The notes beneath the pieces are model-generated. The model was not told the DNA's origin and did not search any database. It worked only from the letters and a program-made list of their open reading frames with translations. Positions 1-9,586 of a DNA stretch of 39,636 nt are shown here, piece after piece. Position numbers and translations under genes: made by a program. Numbering within the stretch: the stretch's first letter is position 1; the number at the start of each line of letters is the position of its first letter. Origin of the DNA: Methanobacteriota archaeon (GTDB taxonomy: Archaea > Thermoplasmatota > Poseidoniia > Poseidoniales > Thalassarchaeaceae); the NCBI GenBank assembly GCA_002708695.1, contig PAOZ01000028.1:1-39636 (forward strand), written 5' to 3'.

Positions 1-90
1 GTCATTTGGGGTCCTTGTGGAGGCCCAGTCATTGGGGGTCCTTGTGGAGGTCCAGTCATTTGGGGTCCTTGTGGAGGTCCAGTCATTGGA
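1..90. repeat. 27-bp tandem repeat, at least 3 copies, continues beyond window
   Basis: gtcatttggggtccttgtggaggccca / gtcattgggggtccttgtggaggtcca / gtcatttggggtccttgtggaggtcca / gtcattgg...; in-frame coding repeat GPPQGP[QP]MT. Confidence 0.9.
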
Positions 91-650
91 TTTTCAGAAT
101 TTGAACCAATCTGATTTTCAATAGGAGTGGGAGGGGAAGGTGGAGAATTACTAATTCCATGTGCAAATGCTGCTGCTAAAGGATCATTTTCTTCGTTAAT
201 GTTGATTTGATTAGAAAACGAATCTTCGATTCCAAATCCAGAAAGAGCATTTTCAAAAGCATCAGAAAGTAAATCCTGAGAATTTTCAGATTCAATTGTA
301 ATTTCTTCAATATTAACTTCCATCCGATAATCTCCAGGAAATGGTCCCAATTCTCCTTGTTTTCCAAGGTGTTCAGCTGTAAGAATCCATGCGCCTGGTT
401 TTTTTGGAAGAAAATGTAATGCGTCATCTTGTCCTTTAGCTATTATATTGGTACTTAGTGATTTGAAAATTTGAACTCGAGCTCCAGAAGTTTTGATGTT
501 TAGTTTTGGGGCTTTCAAATTATTTTTGGTTGGATTTTGTACCAAGGTTTGGACCTGAATAGCATCTCTATCATCTTCATCAATGTCATCTCGAACTACA
601 ATTAATTGTATGACCAGGTCTCCCAACCGGAGCATAGTTGGAATCGCCAT
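1..650 (-). CDS. Hypothetical protein with C-terminal Pro/Gly/Gln 9-aa tandem repeats (partial, runs off left edge)
   Basis: Minus-strand ATG at 650..648; reading frame manually translated to position 1 without a stop (MAIPTMLRLGDLVIQLIVVRDDIDEDDRDAIQVQ...PMTGPPQGPQMTGPPQGPPMTGPPQGPQMT). Not in ORF track because no stop is inside the window. Confidence 0.85.
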   Translation of the reverse strand, partial: MAIPTMLRLGDLVIQLIVVRDDIDEDDRDAIQVQTLVQNPTKNNLKAPKLNIKTSGARVQIFKSLSTNIIAKGQDDALHFLPKKPGAWILTAEHLGKQGELGPFPGDYRMEVNIEEITIESENSQDLLSDAFENALSGFGIEDSFSNQININEENDPLAAAFAHGISNSPPSPPTPIENQIGSNSENPMTGPPQGPQMTGPPQGPPMTGPPQGPQM

Positions 651-696
651 ATTGCAAGCACATCCTAATCGCTACTTGAATCCGCCCATGTTGTGA

Positions 697-1284
697 TTAT
701 TTTATCGGACCACGATGAGCAACCGGAAGAGAATTAGCAATTGCCACAATACTCCCTGCTGATAAGTCGATTTCAGATTGATGTGTATGTCTTTTGTGAA
801 TTCGTAGTAAATCTCTCGAAATTAACCAAAATTGAAGAATGGGAATAAGATAGAATAATTTTCTAAATGCACGAATTTCCCAATTTTTAGATTCCATTGC
901 GTCTCCATTTTCTTTCACTATAGCCAGCCCCATTACTCGTTGTCCTAATGATCTTGAGAAACGTAAACCTGTATATTTCCAATATAGGAAATGTGTTAGA
1001 AGAATTGCGACAGCCCAAGCCAAAGAGTGGTGAAAATCTGGTGAATTCCAAGTAGTTATATCCCATGCAAGCATTACTCTAAATCGCCCATCAAATCTAC
1101 CCCCTAATATCGAAAGAATACTCATTACAAATATGACGTCTAAAATAAATCCACAGATTCTTTTGTAAATAGGAGCCAAAATAGTACCATCAGGAATTTT
1201 CCAATGATCATGTTCAACAGAAACGATGTGCTTCGCTAAATTAGTCACTTGACCATGTGTTGAAATTGGGCCCTCCATCTTCAT
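697..1284 (-). CDS. RDD-family-like membrane protein
   Basis: 195 aa; YKRICGFILDVIFV...RSLGQRVMGLAIVKENG pattern with hydrophobic segments typical of RDD proteins. Confidence 0.65.
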   Translation of the reverse strand: MKMEGPISTHGQVTNLAKHIVSVEHDHWKIPDGTILAPIYKRICGFILDVIFVMSILSILGGRFDGRFRVMLAWDITTWNSPDFHHSLAWAVAILLTHFLYWKYTGLRFSRSLGQRVMGLAIVKENGDAMESKNWEIRAFRKLFYLIPILQFWLISRDLLRIHKRHTHQSEIDLSAGSIVAIANSLPVAHRGPIK

Positions 1285-1290
1285 CCCCTT

Positions 1291-3273
1291 TTACATTTGC
1301 AATAAGTGCCAAGCAATGAGGTTTTTTTCTTCTGCCCATGTAAGCCAAAAGTCCCAATCTCGTTGATTTTTCAATGTTTTTGGATCACCAATTACGACCA
1401 GCCCCCTCTTTGCTCTTGTTAATGCCACATTCAATCTCCTTGAATCATCTAAAAAACCAACATTTCCTTCTGGATTTGAACGTACAGCCGAGAGAATAAT
1501 TACTTCCTTTTCTCTACCTTGATATCCATCCACAGATCGAACTTCAACACCATTCCATTTTCCACCCTTTTCCATCCCTCCAGAAGTTTCCATTAAGTCA
1601 TGAATTACTCTAACTTGACCATTATATGGTGTAATGATTCCAATTTGATTCGGGGAAATATCCCCTCCTTGTAATATTGAATCAACCATTTTTAACACCC
1701 AACCGGCTTCAGTAGGATTTGCCTTTGAATGACCATCTGGAGAAACAATTTCTCCTCCATCTACAGGAAGGAATGCTACTGGATTTTCAAAGTCAGGCCA
1801 AATTAGTCCAATAGGTGCCGGCCTTTCTTGTTGAGATACTGCATTACTTAGTAGCCCCTCATATGATTGACGAGATGGAAAATCAGCAATACAGGGATGC
1901 ATTCTATATTGTTTCAATAACATAGTAGAATTTATGCCCAATTCTATTAGTCTTTCAAATAGAGAAATATTCAATCCCATTTCTTCAGCACGAGAAGAGA
2001 TTACAGTAGGTGGCAATTGTTTATGATCTCCAACTAGGACTAATTGTTTACATCCTCGCACAATTGGAACTAAGGTAGCTGGTTCGGTTGCTTGTGTTGC
2101 TTCGTCAATTAGTATTCTTGGAAATCTTCTTCCATCAAGAAGTTGATGTCCAGAACCAATACATGTCGCACAAATGACGTCTGCATTATCTAATATGTCA
2201 TCTTTCATTTGTTGTTCTATTTTTCTCGCATCTTTCCATCCCTTTTTCAAATCACGATGTGCAAGACCCTTGTCCTTCCCTTTCATTCCAGGAATTTTTC
2301 TGGACAAATCTTCGTTCAAATTTAAAATTACATCTAGATCCTTTCTAAGACGATGATTTTCCATTTTTGCATCTACTGTCGCTTCACGTAACGACTCTCT
2401 CACCTTGACAGGCTGGCCTAATCTAACTGCATTTATTCCAAGTGTTAAGAGTCCTTCCAATAGATTGTCTACAGCAATATTTGATTCAGCCACAGCCAAA
2501 ATTGGAGCATTACTATTTTTCACCCAACCCTGTAATATTCTAACTGCAGTATGTGTTTTTCCTGTTCCAGGAGGTCCTTGAATAAGGGTAAGACGTTGTT
2601 CCATTGCTTTGGCCACTGCTTCATGTTGAACATCATTTAATTGCGCTAAATCACGATTTTTTTCTGAAAAAAAACCTTTAATTCTATGCGGTGTTTTTGC
2701 TGCATCTTCGATATCCCTTACTTGGCCTAGTAGTATAGAGGAAAGATCGGTTGAATTTTCATCGGATAAGAATGAATTTAATGCATCTCTCATTCGATCA
2801 TGAGCGATTCGATTAGCACCTCTATCCAATCTCCAATGTCCTTGACGATGGCCTTTTGGTAGTTCATTCATAGCTAGCCGAATTGCAGTTCTTGAACGCT
2901 TAGCAACTACAGCTTCAATCGCATCTTTTCCCAAAGGGTCAGAACGACTAAGCAAAACGATATCTCCATGCTTGAATCGATGAGATGGTAATGGTCCACC
3001 TCCATCAATAGTTAGACGAAGTAATCGTTGCCCATACATCCATCCAGCAGATTTTGCTTTGAGTTGGAATAAACTAACTCCATGTGCCAACAATCGTTTT
3101 TTGTTCCAAGTTTTCAAACGATTTTCTACTTGAGACATTTCATCCTGTAATTCAATTTGTATAGCATCGATGAATTTAGCATGATAATCTTGACTTTTTC
3201 TTACATTAGTTCTAATTTCGTCATCTGATGAAAAAGTATTGACACGACGAATCCGTTTATTCTCGTCCGTCAT
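1291..3273 (-). CDS. Superfamily 1 DNA/RNA helicase (Upf1/IGHMBP2/Dna2-like)
   Basis: Walker A GPPGTGKTHTAV, DEATQATEPATL, VLVGDHKQLPP, QYRMHP, SVDGYQGREKEVIILS, RLNVALTRAKRGLVVIGD motifs. Confidence 0.93.
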   Translation of the reverse strand: MTDENKRIRRVNTFSSDDEIRTNVRKSQDYHAKFIDAIQIELQDEMSQVENRLKTWNKKRLLAHGVSLFQLKAKSAGWMYGQRLLRLTIDGGGPLPSHRFKHGDIVLLSRSDPLGKDAIEAVVAKRSRTAIRLAMNELPKGHRQGHWRLDRGANRIAHDRMRDALNSFLSDENSTDLSSILLGQVRDIEDAAKTPHRIKGFFSEKNRDLAQLNDVQHEAVAKAMEQRLTLIQGPPGTGKTHTAVRILQGWVKNSNAPILAVAESNIAVDNLLEGLLTLGINAVRLGQPVKVRESLREATVDAKMENHRLRKDLDVILNLNEDLSRKIPGMKGKDKGLAHRDLKKGWKDARKIEQQMKDDILDNADVICATCIGSGHQLLDGRRFPRILIDEATQATEPATLVPIVRGCKQLVLVGDHKQLPPTVISSRAEEMGLNISLFERLIELGINSTMLLKQYRMHPCIADFPSRQSYEGLLSNAVSQQERPAPIGLIWPDFENPVAFLPVDGGEIVSPDGHSKANPTEAGWVLKMVDSILQGGDISPNQIGIITPYNGQVRVIHDLMETSGGMEKGGKWNGVEVRSVDGYQGREKEVIILSAVRSNPEGNVGFLDDSRRLNVALTRAKRGLVVIGDPKTLKNQRDWDFWLTWAEEKNLIAWHLLQM

Positions 3274-3408
3274 GTTATGTGCTAATGCCCCATGCTTATG
3301 ACCCTCCCGAAATTAAATTTGTTTTCTACTCACTTTTCTTGTCAACACAGACAGGGAGAACTTATGCTCGTTACATTACACGACAAGGTGATTGGGGGGG
3401 TGCATTAG

Positions 3409-4593
3409 GTGTTTCGAAGAAAGAAGACTGACGACCAGGGCAATAGTTGTCCATTATGCAGTCTAGAGAATCCAATTGATGCTGAATCTTGTAGTCGTTG
3501 TTATTATGATTTTACAGTAAGTTCTCATCAACAATCTAGAAAATCCGATGATCAAGTCGTTGGAGGTTTGTTAGATGAATTAACTTCTGGAATACAAGAA
3601 GAAGATGAAGATGAAAATAATGTTGATTGGACCAACCATTCATTTGACATGTCAGATTTCTCAGTTGACGTTGCAGAGTATGACGAATCAGATGATGTTG
3701 TAATCTCTCACTCAATTGGATTTGCGCGACAATTGGTATCAGAAGATGAAATTGGTGGTGAAAACAAAGAGGATGATTTTGTCCTTTCCTCTGACGATGC
3801 ACCATCTTCTGTTGAGAAATTTATTGTTCCTAAAGAAGATGAAACTGATGTTTCTATTCCTGAACCTACAATGGTGAAATTGGTGGATCCAACTTCTAAT
3901 ACAACAACTGAAATGGATTCAGATTTATTGAATGATGATTGGAATGTTACTGATTCAGCACCTATATTAGAATCAGAAGAAGAGGAAGATATAGTTCCTA
4001 CACCCGTTTCCGATCCTCCTCTTCAGACGACTAATGTGGTTGAAACCCCTCAACTTCCTTCTACAGATTCTACATTGCCTCCAATGCCTACAGCACAATC
4101 CCCTCCACCTCAACAAATTCAACAGCCACGACCTAATCCGGCTAATTCTCCTTCATTGCCTACCCCCCCTAGTCCGATATCCGCACCACCTTCGGATGTT
4201 TTCCAGACTCCAAATCCGAAACCGCAAGAATCCCCCACAATGCCAATAATGCCATCCATGCCTACAGAACAACCCCCTCCACCACAACAAATTCAACAGA
4301 AAGAAACAACAATTTGGCCATGGAATCAAGGAGAACCATGGGATGATCGAATTCTTGCCTCTAAAATAAAAGAAGCAATGGAAGCGGCAAAATCAGATAG
4401 GAAAGATGAAGCTGCTAAAATTCTTGATGAGATTGGTCCACATCTCTCAGATCGTTATCGTTTAATGTTATATGTGGGCGCTCTATTGAAAAATTTGGGA
4501 CGAACAAATGAATTAGCTGCTATGCTAAATGCTGCTAAATCTTCTAAATCCGAAAATGAACATGTTCAAGCGGCATTGAAGCAGTTGGGTTGA
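3409..4593 (+). CDS. Zinc-ribbon protein with long acidic and Pro/Gln-rich linker and C-terminal helical domain
   Basis: GTG start; N-terminal CPLC...CSRC zinc ribbon, acidic stretch, repeated PPPQQIQQ linker, C-terminal helical AKSDRKDEAAKILDEIG... segment. Confidence 0.8.
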   Translation: MFRRKKTDDQGNSCPLCSLENPIDAESCSRCYYDFTVSSHQQSRKSDDQVVGGLLDELTSGIQEEDEDENNVDWTNHSFDMSDFSVDVAEYDESDDVVISHSIGFARQLVSEDEIGGENKEDDFVLSSDDAPSSVEKFIVPKEDETDVSIPEPTMVKLVDPTSNTTTEMDSDLLNDDWNVTDSAPILESEEEEDIVPTPVSDPPLQTTNVVETPQLPSTDSTLPPMPTAQSPPPQQIQQPRPNPANSPSLPTPPSPISAPPSDVFQTPNPKPQESPTMPIMPSMPTEQPPPPQQIQQKETTIWPWNQGEPWDDRILASKIKEAMEAAKSDRKDEAAKILDEIGPHLSDRYRLMLYVGALLKNLGRTNELAAMLNAAKSSKSENEHVQAALKQLG

Positions 4594-5210
4594 ATCAGGT
4601 GGCTCCATCAGAATTCGAGGACTGGACTCGTTTGGAGCAAGATTTAGAATCTGGAATCAAATTGGTTCCACTTACTCAAAATCATACTAATGCATTAATT
4701 TCCGCATTTACTGATGATTCAAGTTCGGTTAGAATTGCTATGCCTTGGTTAGATTCATCGTTGTCAATAGAATTTCAAATCAGTACTTTCATCGTTGACG
4801 TAACATCTGGTCCGAATTCGAATCATTATCATCATTGGGTGTTGATAGATACAGATACAGATGAAATAGTTGGATTAATTGGATTTGATGTAGTTAGATT
4901 TCGGACCGTCGAAAGAAAATCATTGAGTCGAGGAATTCATTGGAATCTTGGTTATTGGATTGCACCAGATTATCGCCGAAGAGGATTAGCTTCAGATTCG
5001 ATAGATATCATGATTAATATTGCAGCAAAATGTGGTGTAGATGTTGTACAACTTTCTGCCAATCCTCTTAATGTGGGAGGCATAATTACAATTCGTTCCG
5101 CAGTACAAAGACATGGAGGAATAAATTCAGAATTTGGAGTTGAGTTGATAGAAGATAATGAAGGCAACATGGTTGAATATGAAGCGTATTGGATACTAAC
5201 CGGTGAATGA
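4590..5210 (+). CDS. GNAT-family N-acetyltransferase (RimJ/RimL-like)
   Basis: LVPLTQNHTNALI..., GLIGFDVV, LGYWIAPDYRRRGLASDSI acetyl-CoA binding-type motif; 4-bp overlap with upstream ORF. Confidence 0.85.
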   Translation: MNQVAPSEFEDWTRLEQDLESGIKLVPLTQNHTNALISAFTDDSSSVRIAMPWLDSSLSIEFQISTFIVDVTSGPNSNHYHHWVLIDTDTDEIVGLIGFDVVRFRTVERKSLSRGIHWNLGYWIAPDYRRRGLASDSIDIMINIAAKCGVDVVQLSANPLNVGGIITIRSAVQRHGGINSEFGVELIEDNEGNMVEYEAYWILTGE

Positions 5211-6027
5211 AATGGCTTCCAGATACTGGTTTTCAGTAGATTCTGATGACCTACACCATCATCCATCAATTTCTGGTCATCCCACTAGATCAAAGATTAC
5301 ACCATGGTGCTTAGAATTAGATCCTAGGCCTATGAGCAACACTTTGATTGATTCATTCAAGTCTTTAGAAAAATGGTGGACTAATAGAAGAGATGATGAA
5401 AAATTAACTATTTTTGTAATTGCAGAACAATTCGAAGATCCACATTTTATTGATGCAATAAATAGTCTTCAAAATAGTCGTCCTGGTTTGAGAATTGGGA
5501 TTCATGGATTGAAACATATTTGTTGGTCTGCTTGGGGGAATCGTTCTGAAGAATTTAATTCTGCGATATCAGAATCATTACGAATAATACAAACCTTTGC
5601 TGGAGACTCATTCAGACCTTGGTTCCGTGCTCCAGGAGGTTATATCGCTCCTTGGATGATTCCTATTTTGAAAAATCAAGGAATCACCCTTGATTCATCC
5701 ATTAATCCAGTATGGTTGTTGAGGAAAAAATCTGGGAAAAATAAAAATGGTAAAGTAAACGGGTGGCAACGAATAAGAAATGAATTGATCAAGAACCAAA
5801 TCATCGAGCGTGAATGGTTATCAAAAAATGGAATGCCAACAAATGGACCTGCGCTTCATATTCCACTTCTAAGGTCACATTCAAAATGGGTTTGGAAAAG
5901 AAAATTATCCAATTTACAGTGTTCAAATGATCTCGAATTACTCGACCCATCAATTCCTATTGTCTCAATTTATTGGCATGTTTTAGATCATGGTAGGAAA
6001 AAATCTTGGTCTCCCCCAATTCCTTAG
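5203..6027 (+). CDS. Polysaccharide deacetylase-like protein
   Basis: FSVDSDD, IGIHGLKH, FRAPGGYIAPWMIPILKNQGITLDSSINP motifs of the NodB/polysaccharide deacetylase fold. Confidence 0.7.
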   Translation: MNEMASRYWFSVDSDDLHHHPSISGHPTRSKITPWCLELDPRPMSNTLIDSFKSLEKWWTNRRDDEKLTIFVIAEQFEDPHFIDAINSLQNSRPGLRIGIHGLKHICWSAWGNRSEEFNSAISESLRIIQTFAGDSFRPWFRAPGGYIAPWMIPILKNQGITLDSSINPVWLLRKKSGKNKNGKVNGWQRIRNELIKNQIIEREWLSKNGMPTNGPALHIPLLRSHSKWVWKRKLSNLQCSNDLELLDPSIPIVSIYWHVLDHGRKKSWSPPIP

Positions 6028-8729
6028 AGAGAGGTAATATCATTTCTTCTGAATTCAATTCCAAATTCTTCCTTTGCTGCATCAAAAATTGCAATATCAA
6101 GTGTTCCTCTACGCACTAATCCTGCTAAAGATGCTAGAACGATATGTTCGGCATCGACTTCGAAAAATCGTCTAAGTGCAGTTCGAGTATCTGAACGGCC
6201 GAAACCATCGGTACCTAGTACAATGTATTGCCCTTTTATCCAAGGGCGAATAAGTTCAGGGACCGCTTGAATATTATCTGAAGCGGCTACAACAACTGAC
6301 GCAGCACTACTGCCGACAATTGTTCCGTCCAATGGAAGTTCATCGTCTATAGCAGACAAACGATATCCATTCAATCGTTGTGATCTTTCATTCTCTGAGC
6401 CTTCTCTATACAATTCACCATAAGATGTGACTGACCAAACTTTACTTGCAATTCCCATATTCAACAAAATCTCTGCAGCTTTCAGAACTTGTTGAATTAT
6501 GGGCCCTGAACCCAAAAGGTAGACTGGTTCCTCGCTTGATCTCCCATTATTTGGTTGAAATTCTTTGTATAGGTAAATCCCACTTAGAATGTCTTTTTCA
6601 TCTATTCCTTCAGGTATTTCAGGCATTGAATAATTTTCATTATATAGAGCAATGTAATGCATGACATCTTTGTTTTCAACATACATTTCATTGATTCCAT
6701 GTTTGATAATTGCTGCAATTTCATATGCAAATGCAGGATCCCAAGATCTTACTGCAGGATTAGTATGTGCCATGAGTAATGAGTGTCCATCTTGATGTTG
6801 TAGTCCTTCACCATTGAGAGTCGTTCTTCCTGATGTTGCACCCATTAGAAACCCCCTCGCCCTTCCATCCGCTGCTGCCCAAATTAGATCTGCAACACGT
6901 TGGAATCCAAACATAGAGTAGAACGTATAGAATGGAATTGTGGGCATTCCCGCAGTGGCATAAGACATAGCACTTGCAATAAATGTCGACATAGCGCCTG
7001 CTTCGTTAATTCCAGCCTGAATTATTTGGCCTTCACTACTCACCTTATATTTCATCAATGTTTTATGATCAACGGGCTTGTACAATTGCCCCTCAGGATG
7101 ATAAATCCCAAATTCAGAAAATAGCGGATCCATTCCAAAAGTTCGAGCTTCATCAGGAATTATCAATACAATATTGGAACCAATTTCCTTATTTTTCATC
7201 AGTCCTCTAAGTATTTTCACGAATGACATTGTTGTGCTAACTTCCAATGCACCCTTTGTCCCTTTATTGAATTCAGTAAATACCTCTGAATCAACGACCA
7301 ATGATTTATCTGATGTTTTTCTTTGAGGTATTGGACCTCCTAGATGTTCTCTTCTTTGGAGCATATATTCTTCAATTTCTGGCATCATACCTGGTTCTAC
7401 AAAAGGATATGAATCCAATTCTGAATCTGAGAATTCTAGCCCAATCATATCTCTCATGTGAATCATTGCATCTTTGTCTGCTTTCTTCTTTTGATGAGTG
7501 GTATTTCTTCCTGCGAATCCTGAACCAAGTCCATATCCTTTGATTGTCCTAGCAAGGATCACTGTAGGTGTTCCTTTATTTGCTCTAGCAGATGTAAAGG
7601 CGGCATGTATTTTTTCCATGTCGTGACCCCCAAGGTTTTCAGTCAAAGAAAGCAAATCAGAATCAGTCCATCCATCAATCAATGTAGTAAGTTCTGGAGT
7701 GTTGAACAATTCTTTTCGAATAATTGACGCATCTCCAGTAAGAATACGTTGTTCATCACCATCAACCAATTCATTCAATCTTCGAATGAGATATTTTCCA
7801 TTTTGATGATTGAATAATTGGTCCCATTTGCTGCCCCATAGTAATTTTATTACATTCCATCCAGCACCACTGAATCTCCCCTCCAATTCTTGAACAATTT
7901 TTCCATTTCCTCTTACTGGTCCATCCAACCTCTGAAGATTACAATTAATGATGAAAACTAGATTATCCAATCCTTCTCTAGATGCTAGAGCCAGTTCAGA
8001 CAACGATTCAGGTTCATCAGATTCTCCATCGCCCATTGTATACCAAATTGTACTATCGTTAGTATCTGCTAGTCCTCGATCAGTTAGATAACGATTGAAT
8101 CTTGCGTGATGAATTGCAGACATGCCTCCCAGTCCCATGCTTACCGTTGGAAATTCCCAAAATTCAGGCATTAATCTCGGATGAGGATAAGACGAGAGTC
8201 CTCTAAGTCCTACCTCTTGGCGGAAATTTTCAATTTGTTCTTTACTCAATCTGCCTTCTAGCCATGCCCTAGCATAAATTCCAGGACTAGCATGTCCTTG
8301 GAAATATATGTGATCACCAATTCCATACTTCCCATCATTTCCCTTGAAATGATGATTCATTCCGACTTCCCAAAGAGTACTTACTGAAGCATATGTGGAG
8401 ATATGCCCTCCAATCCCATCAATTTCTTTGTTAGCTTTAGTGACCATCATCATTGCATTCCATCGTAGAATACCATGGATTGTTGATTCAATATCGAGAT
8501 TTCCAGGATAAGTTGGTTGTTCATCAGAATGAATTGTGTTAAGATAGGGTGTAGAAACTGGTCGAATATCAATTCCATTTCTCTTTGCTTCCGCCAATGT
8601 TTCTAGAAGAATTTGTTCAGCATCCTCCATTCCTAATTGTTCGATTACCTGCCGAATAGAATTTTTCCACTCGTCAGTATGTTGGGGGTCAGAGGAATCA
8701 ACTGGGGGTCGTCGGGTATACCAATCCAT
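6024..8729 (-). CDS. aceE: Pyruvate dehydrogenase E1 component, homodimeric AceE type
   Basis: 901 aa; GHASPGIYARAWLEGRL, GDGESDEPESLSELALASREGLDNLVFIINCNLQRLDGPVRGNGKIVQELE, TSGRTTLNGEGLQHQDGHS typical of AceE. Confidence 0.95.
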   Translation of the reverse strand: MDWYTRRPPVDSSDPQHTDEWKNSIRQVIEQLGMEDAEQILLETLAEAKRNGIDIRPVSTPYLNTIHSDEQPTYPGNLDIESTIHGILRWNAMMMVTKANKEIDGIGGHISTYASVSTLWEVGMNHHFKGNDGKYGIGDHIYFQGHASPGIYARAWLEGRLSKEQIENFRQEVGLRGLSSYPHPRLMPEFWEFPTVSMGLGGMSAIHHARFNRYLTDRGLADTNDSTIWYTMGDGESDEPESLSELALASREGLDNLVFIINCNLQRLDGPVRGNGKIVQELEGRFSGAGWNVIKLLWGSKWDQLFNHQNGKYLIRRLNELVDGDEQRILTGDASIIRKELFNTPELTTLIDGWTDSDLLSLTENLGGHDMEKIHAAFTSARANKGTPTVILARTIKGYGLGSGFAGRNTTHQKKKADKDAMIHMRDMIGLEFSDSELDSYPFVEPGMMPEIEEYMLQRREHLGGPIPQRKTSDKSLVVDSEVFTEFNKGTKGALEVSTTMSFVKILRGLMKNKEIGSNIVLIIPDEARTFGMDPLFSEFGIYHPEGQLYKPVDHKTLMKYKVSSEGQIIQAGINEAGAMSTFIASAMSYATAGMPTIPFYTFYSMFGFQRVADLIWAAADGRARGFLMGATSGRTTLNGEGLQHQDGHSLLMAHTNPAVRSWDPAFAYEIAAIIKHGINEMYVENKDVMHYIALYNENYSMPEIPEGIDEKDILSGIYLYKEFQPNNGRSSEEPVYLLGSGPIIQQVLKAAEILLNMGIASKVWSVTSYGELYREGSENERSQRLNGYRLSAIDDELPLDGTIVGSSAASVVVAASDNIQAVPELIRPWIKGQYIVLGTDGFGRSDTRTALRRFFEVDAEHIVLASLAGLVRRGTLDIAIFDAAKEEFGIEFRRNDITSL

Positions 8730-8861
8730 TCTGAATCACTCCCATTCCTTGTTTATGGGCAGTAGTAACTGTATTTCACGCTTGGTACGGGGCCAGTGTC
8801 AACCATCTACTATTGAACTAAAATTGACAAATATTTAGAAGGAGTTTTCTTAGCGCTGTTT

Positions 8862-9038
8862 ATGCCAGTTACAGCTGATATCGAGAACATGATTGCTATG
8901 TTGAATGACGCCCTTGGGGATGCGGCAAAGCACGACCGTGGAACAGATGCTGCGAGCCGAAGATTAAGGAAGTCACTTTCTGATTTAGCCAAGGAATGCA
9001 AGACTGTCCGCGCAAAGATTCAGAATGAGCGCAACTGA
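8862..9038 (+). CDS. Small Hc1-like (histone H1-like) protein, 58 aa
   Basis: Manually translated: MPVTADIENMIAMLNDALGDAAKHDRGTDAASRRLRKSLSDLAKECKTVRAKIQNERN*. Pattern resembles bacterial Hc1 N-terminal domain (remembered family form: xLxxDxxKxxxGNxAAxxRxRKxxxxLxxxxxxxRxxxQxxKN). Below ORF-track length cutoff. Confidence 0.65.
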   Translation: MPVTADIENMIAMLNDALGDAAKHDRGTDAASRRLRKSLSDLAKECKTVRAKIQNERN

Positions 9039-9079
9039 GTTATCGACAAACCCAAGTCATCCAAACCTCTCGCTAGGGC

Positions 9080-9586
9080 ATGGGTGAAGGCAAGCGTCGT
9101 TTCAGATGGCTATCTTTTGGCAGCTATGCTTTGAAAGGTGCTAGGCGTCTCAAAGCGGCATCCACAAAGGAGCAACGTGCTGAAATTGTAAGAGTTGCCA
9201 AAGATCCAGAAGCATGGGGTCAATCTCTCACAGAAGGTTGGGACTTAGTCAAAGATGAGTCATTGGACTTGAAAGATGCATTTTTGACCGTTTACAAAAT
9301 ACAACTTGGAAGAAGAACATCGAAGAAAGAGCGCCGAAATGCAGTGAAAAAATTTGCATTAGCCGGGACCTTCATTCCCCCTTTGAGAGTTTTCAGCATT
9401 CCAGGGTCAGAGATGATTTTGGGTGTTGCAGCATTTGTAATGCCATTACGTATTATCCCCGATCGTTTCCTTCCATCCATTCTTCGTTCAACAAATGAGG
9501 AAGAGATACCAACGCCATCAAAGAAGAGATTAAAATGGTTCCAAAAAGAACGGAATGCAGTATTGGATAATGTTGATGAAAATTGA
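9080..9586 (+). CDS. Conserved hypothetical protein (weak LETM1-like impression)
   Basis: 168 aa; FALAGTFIPPLRVFSIPGSEMILGVAAFVMPLRIIPDRFLP. No firm family assignment. Confidence 0.65.
   Translation: MGEGKRRFRWLSFGSYALKGARRLKAASTKEQRAEIVRVAKDPEAWGQSLTEGWDLVKDESLDLKDAFLTVYKIQLGRRTSKKERRNAVKKFALAGTFIPPLRVFSIPGSEMILGVAAFVMPLRIIPDRFLPSILRSTNEEEIPTPSKKRLKWFQKERNAVLDNVDEN

Noticed and set aside
1-90. CRISPR-like array at the left edge
   Set aside because: Units are contiguous 27-bp repeats without spacers and are in frame within a CDS.
176-427. 83-aa plus/minus-track ORF in the left-edge region
   Set aside because: It is out of frame with the intact 650..1 minus CDS, which has coherent composition and a domain-plus-repeat structure.
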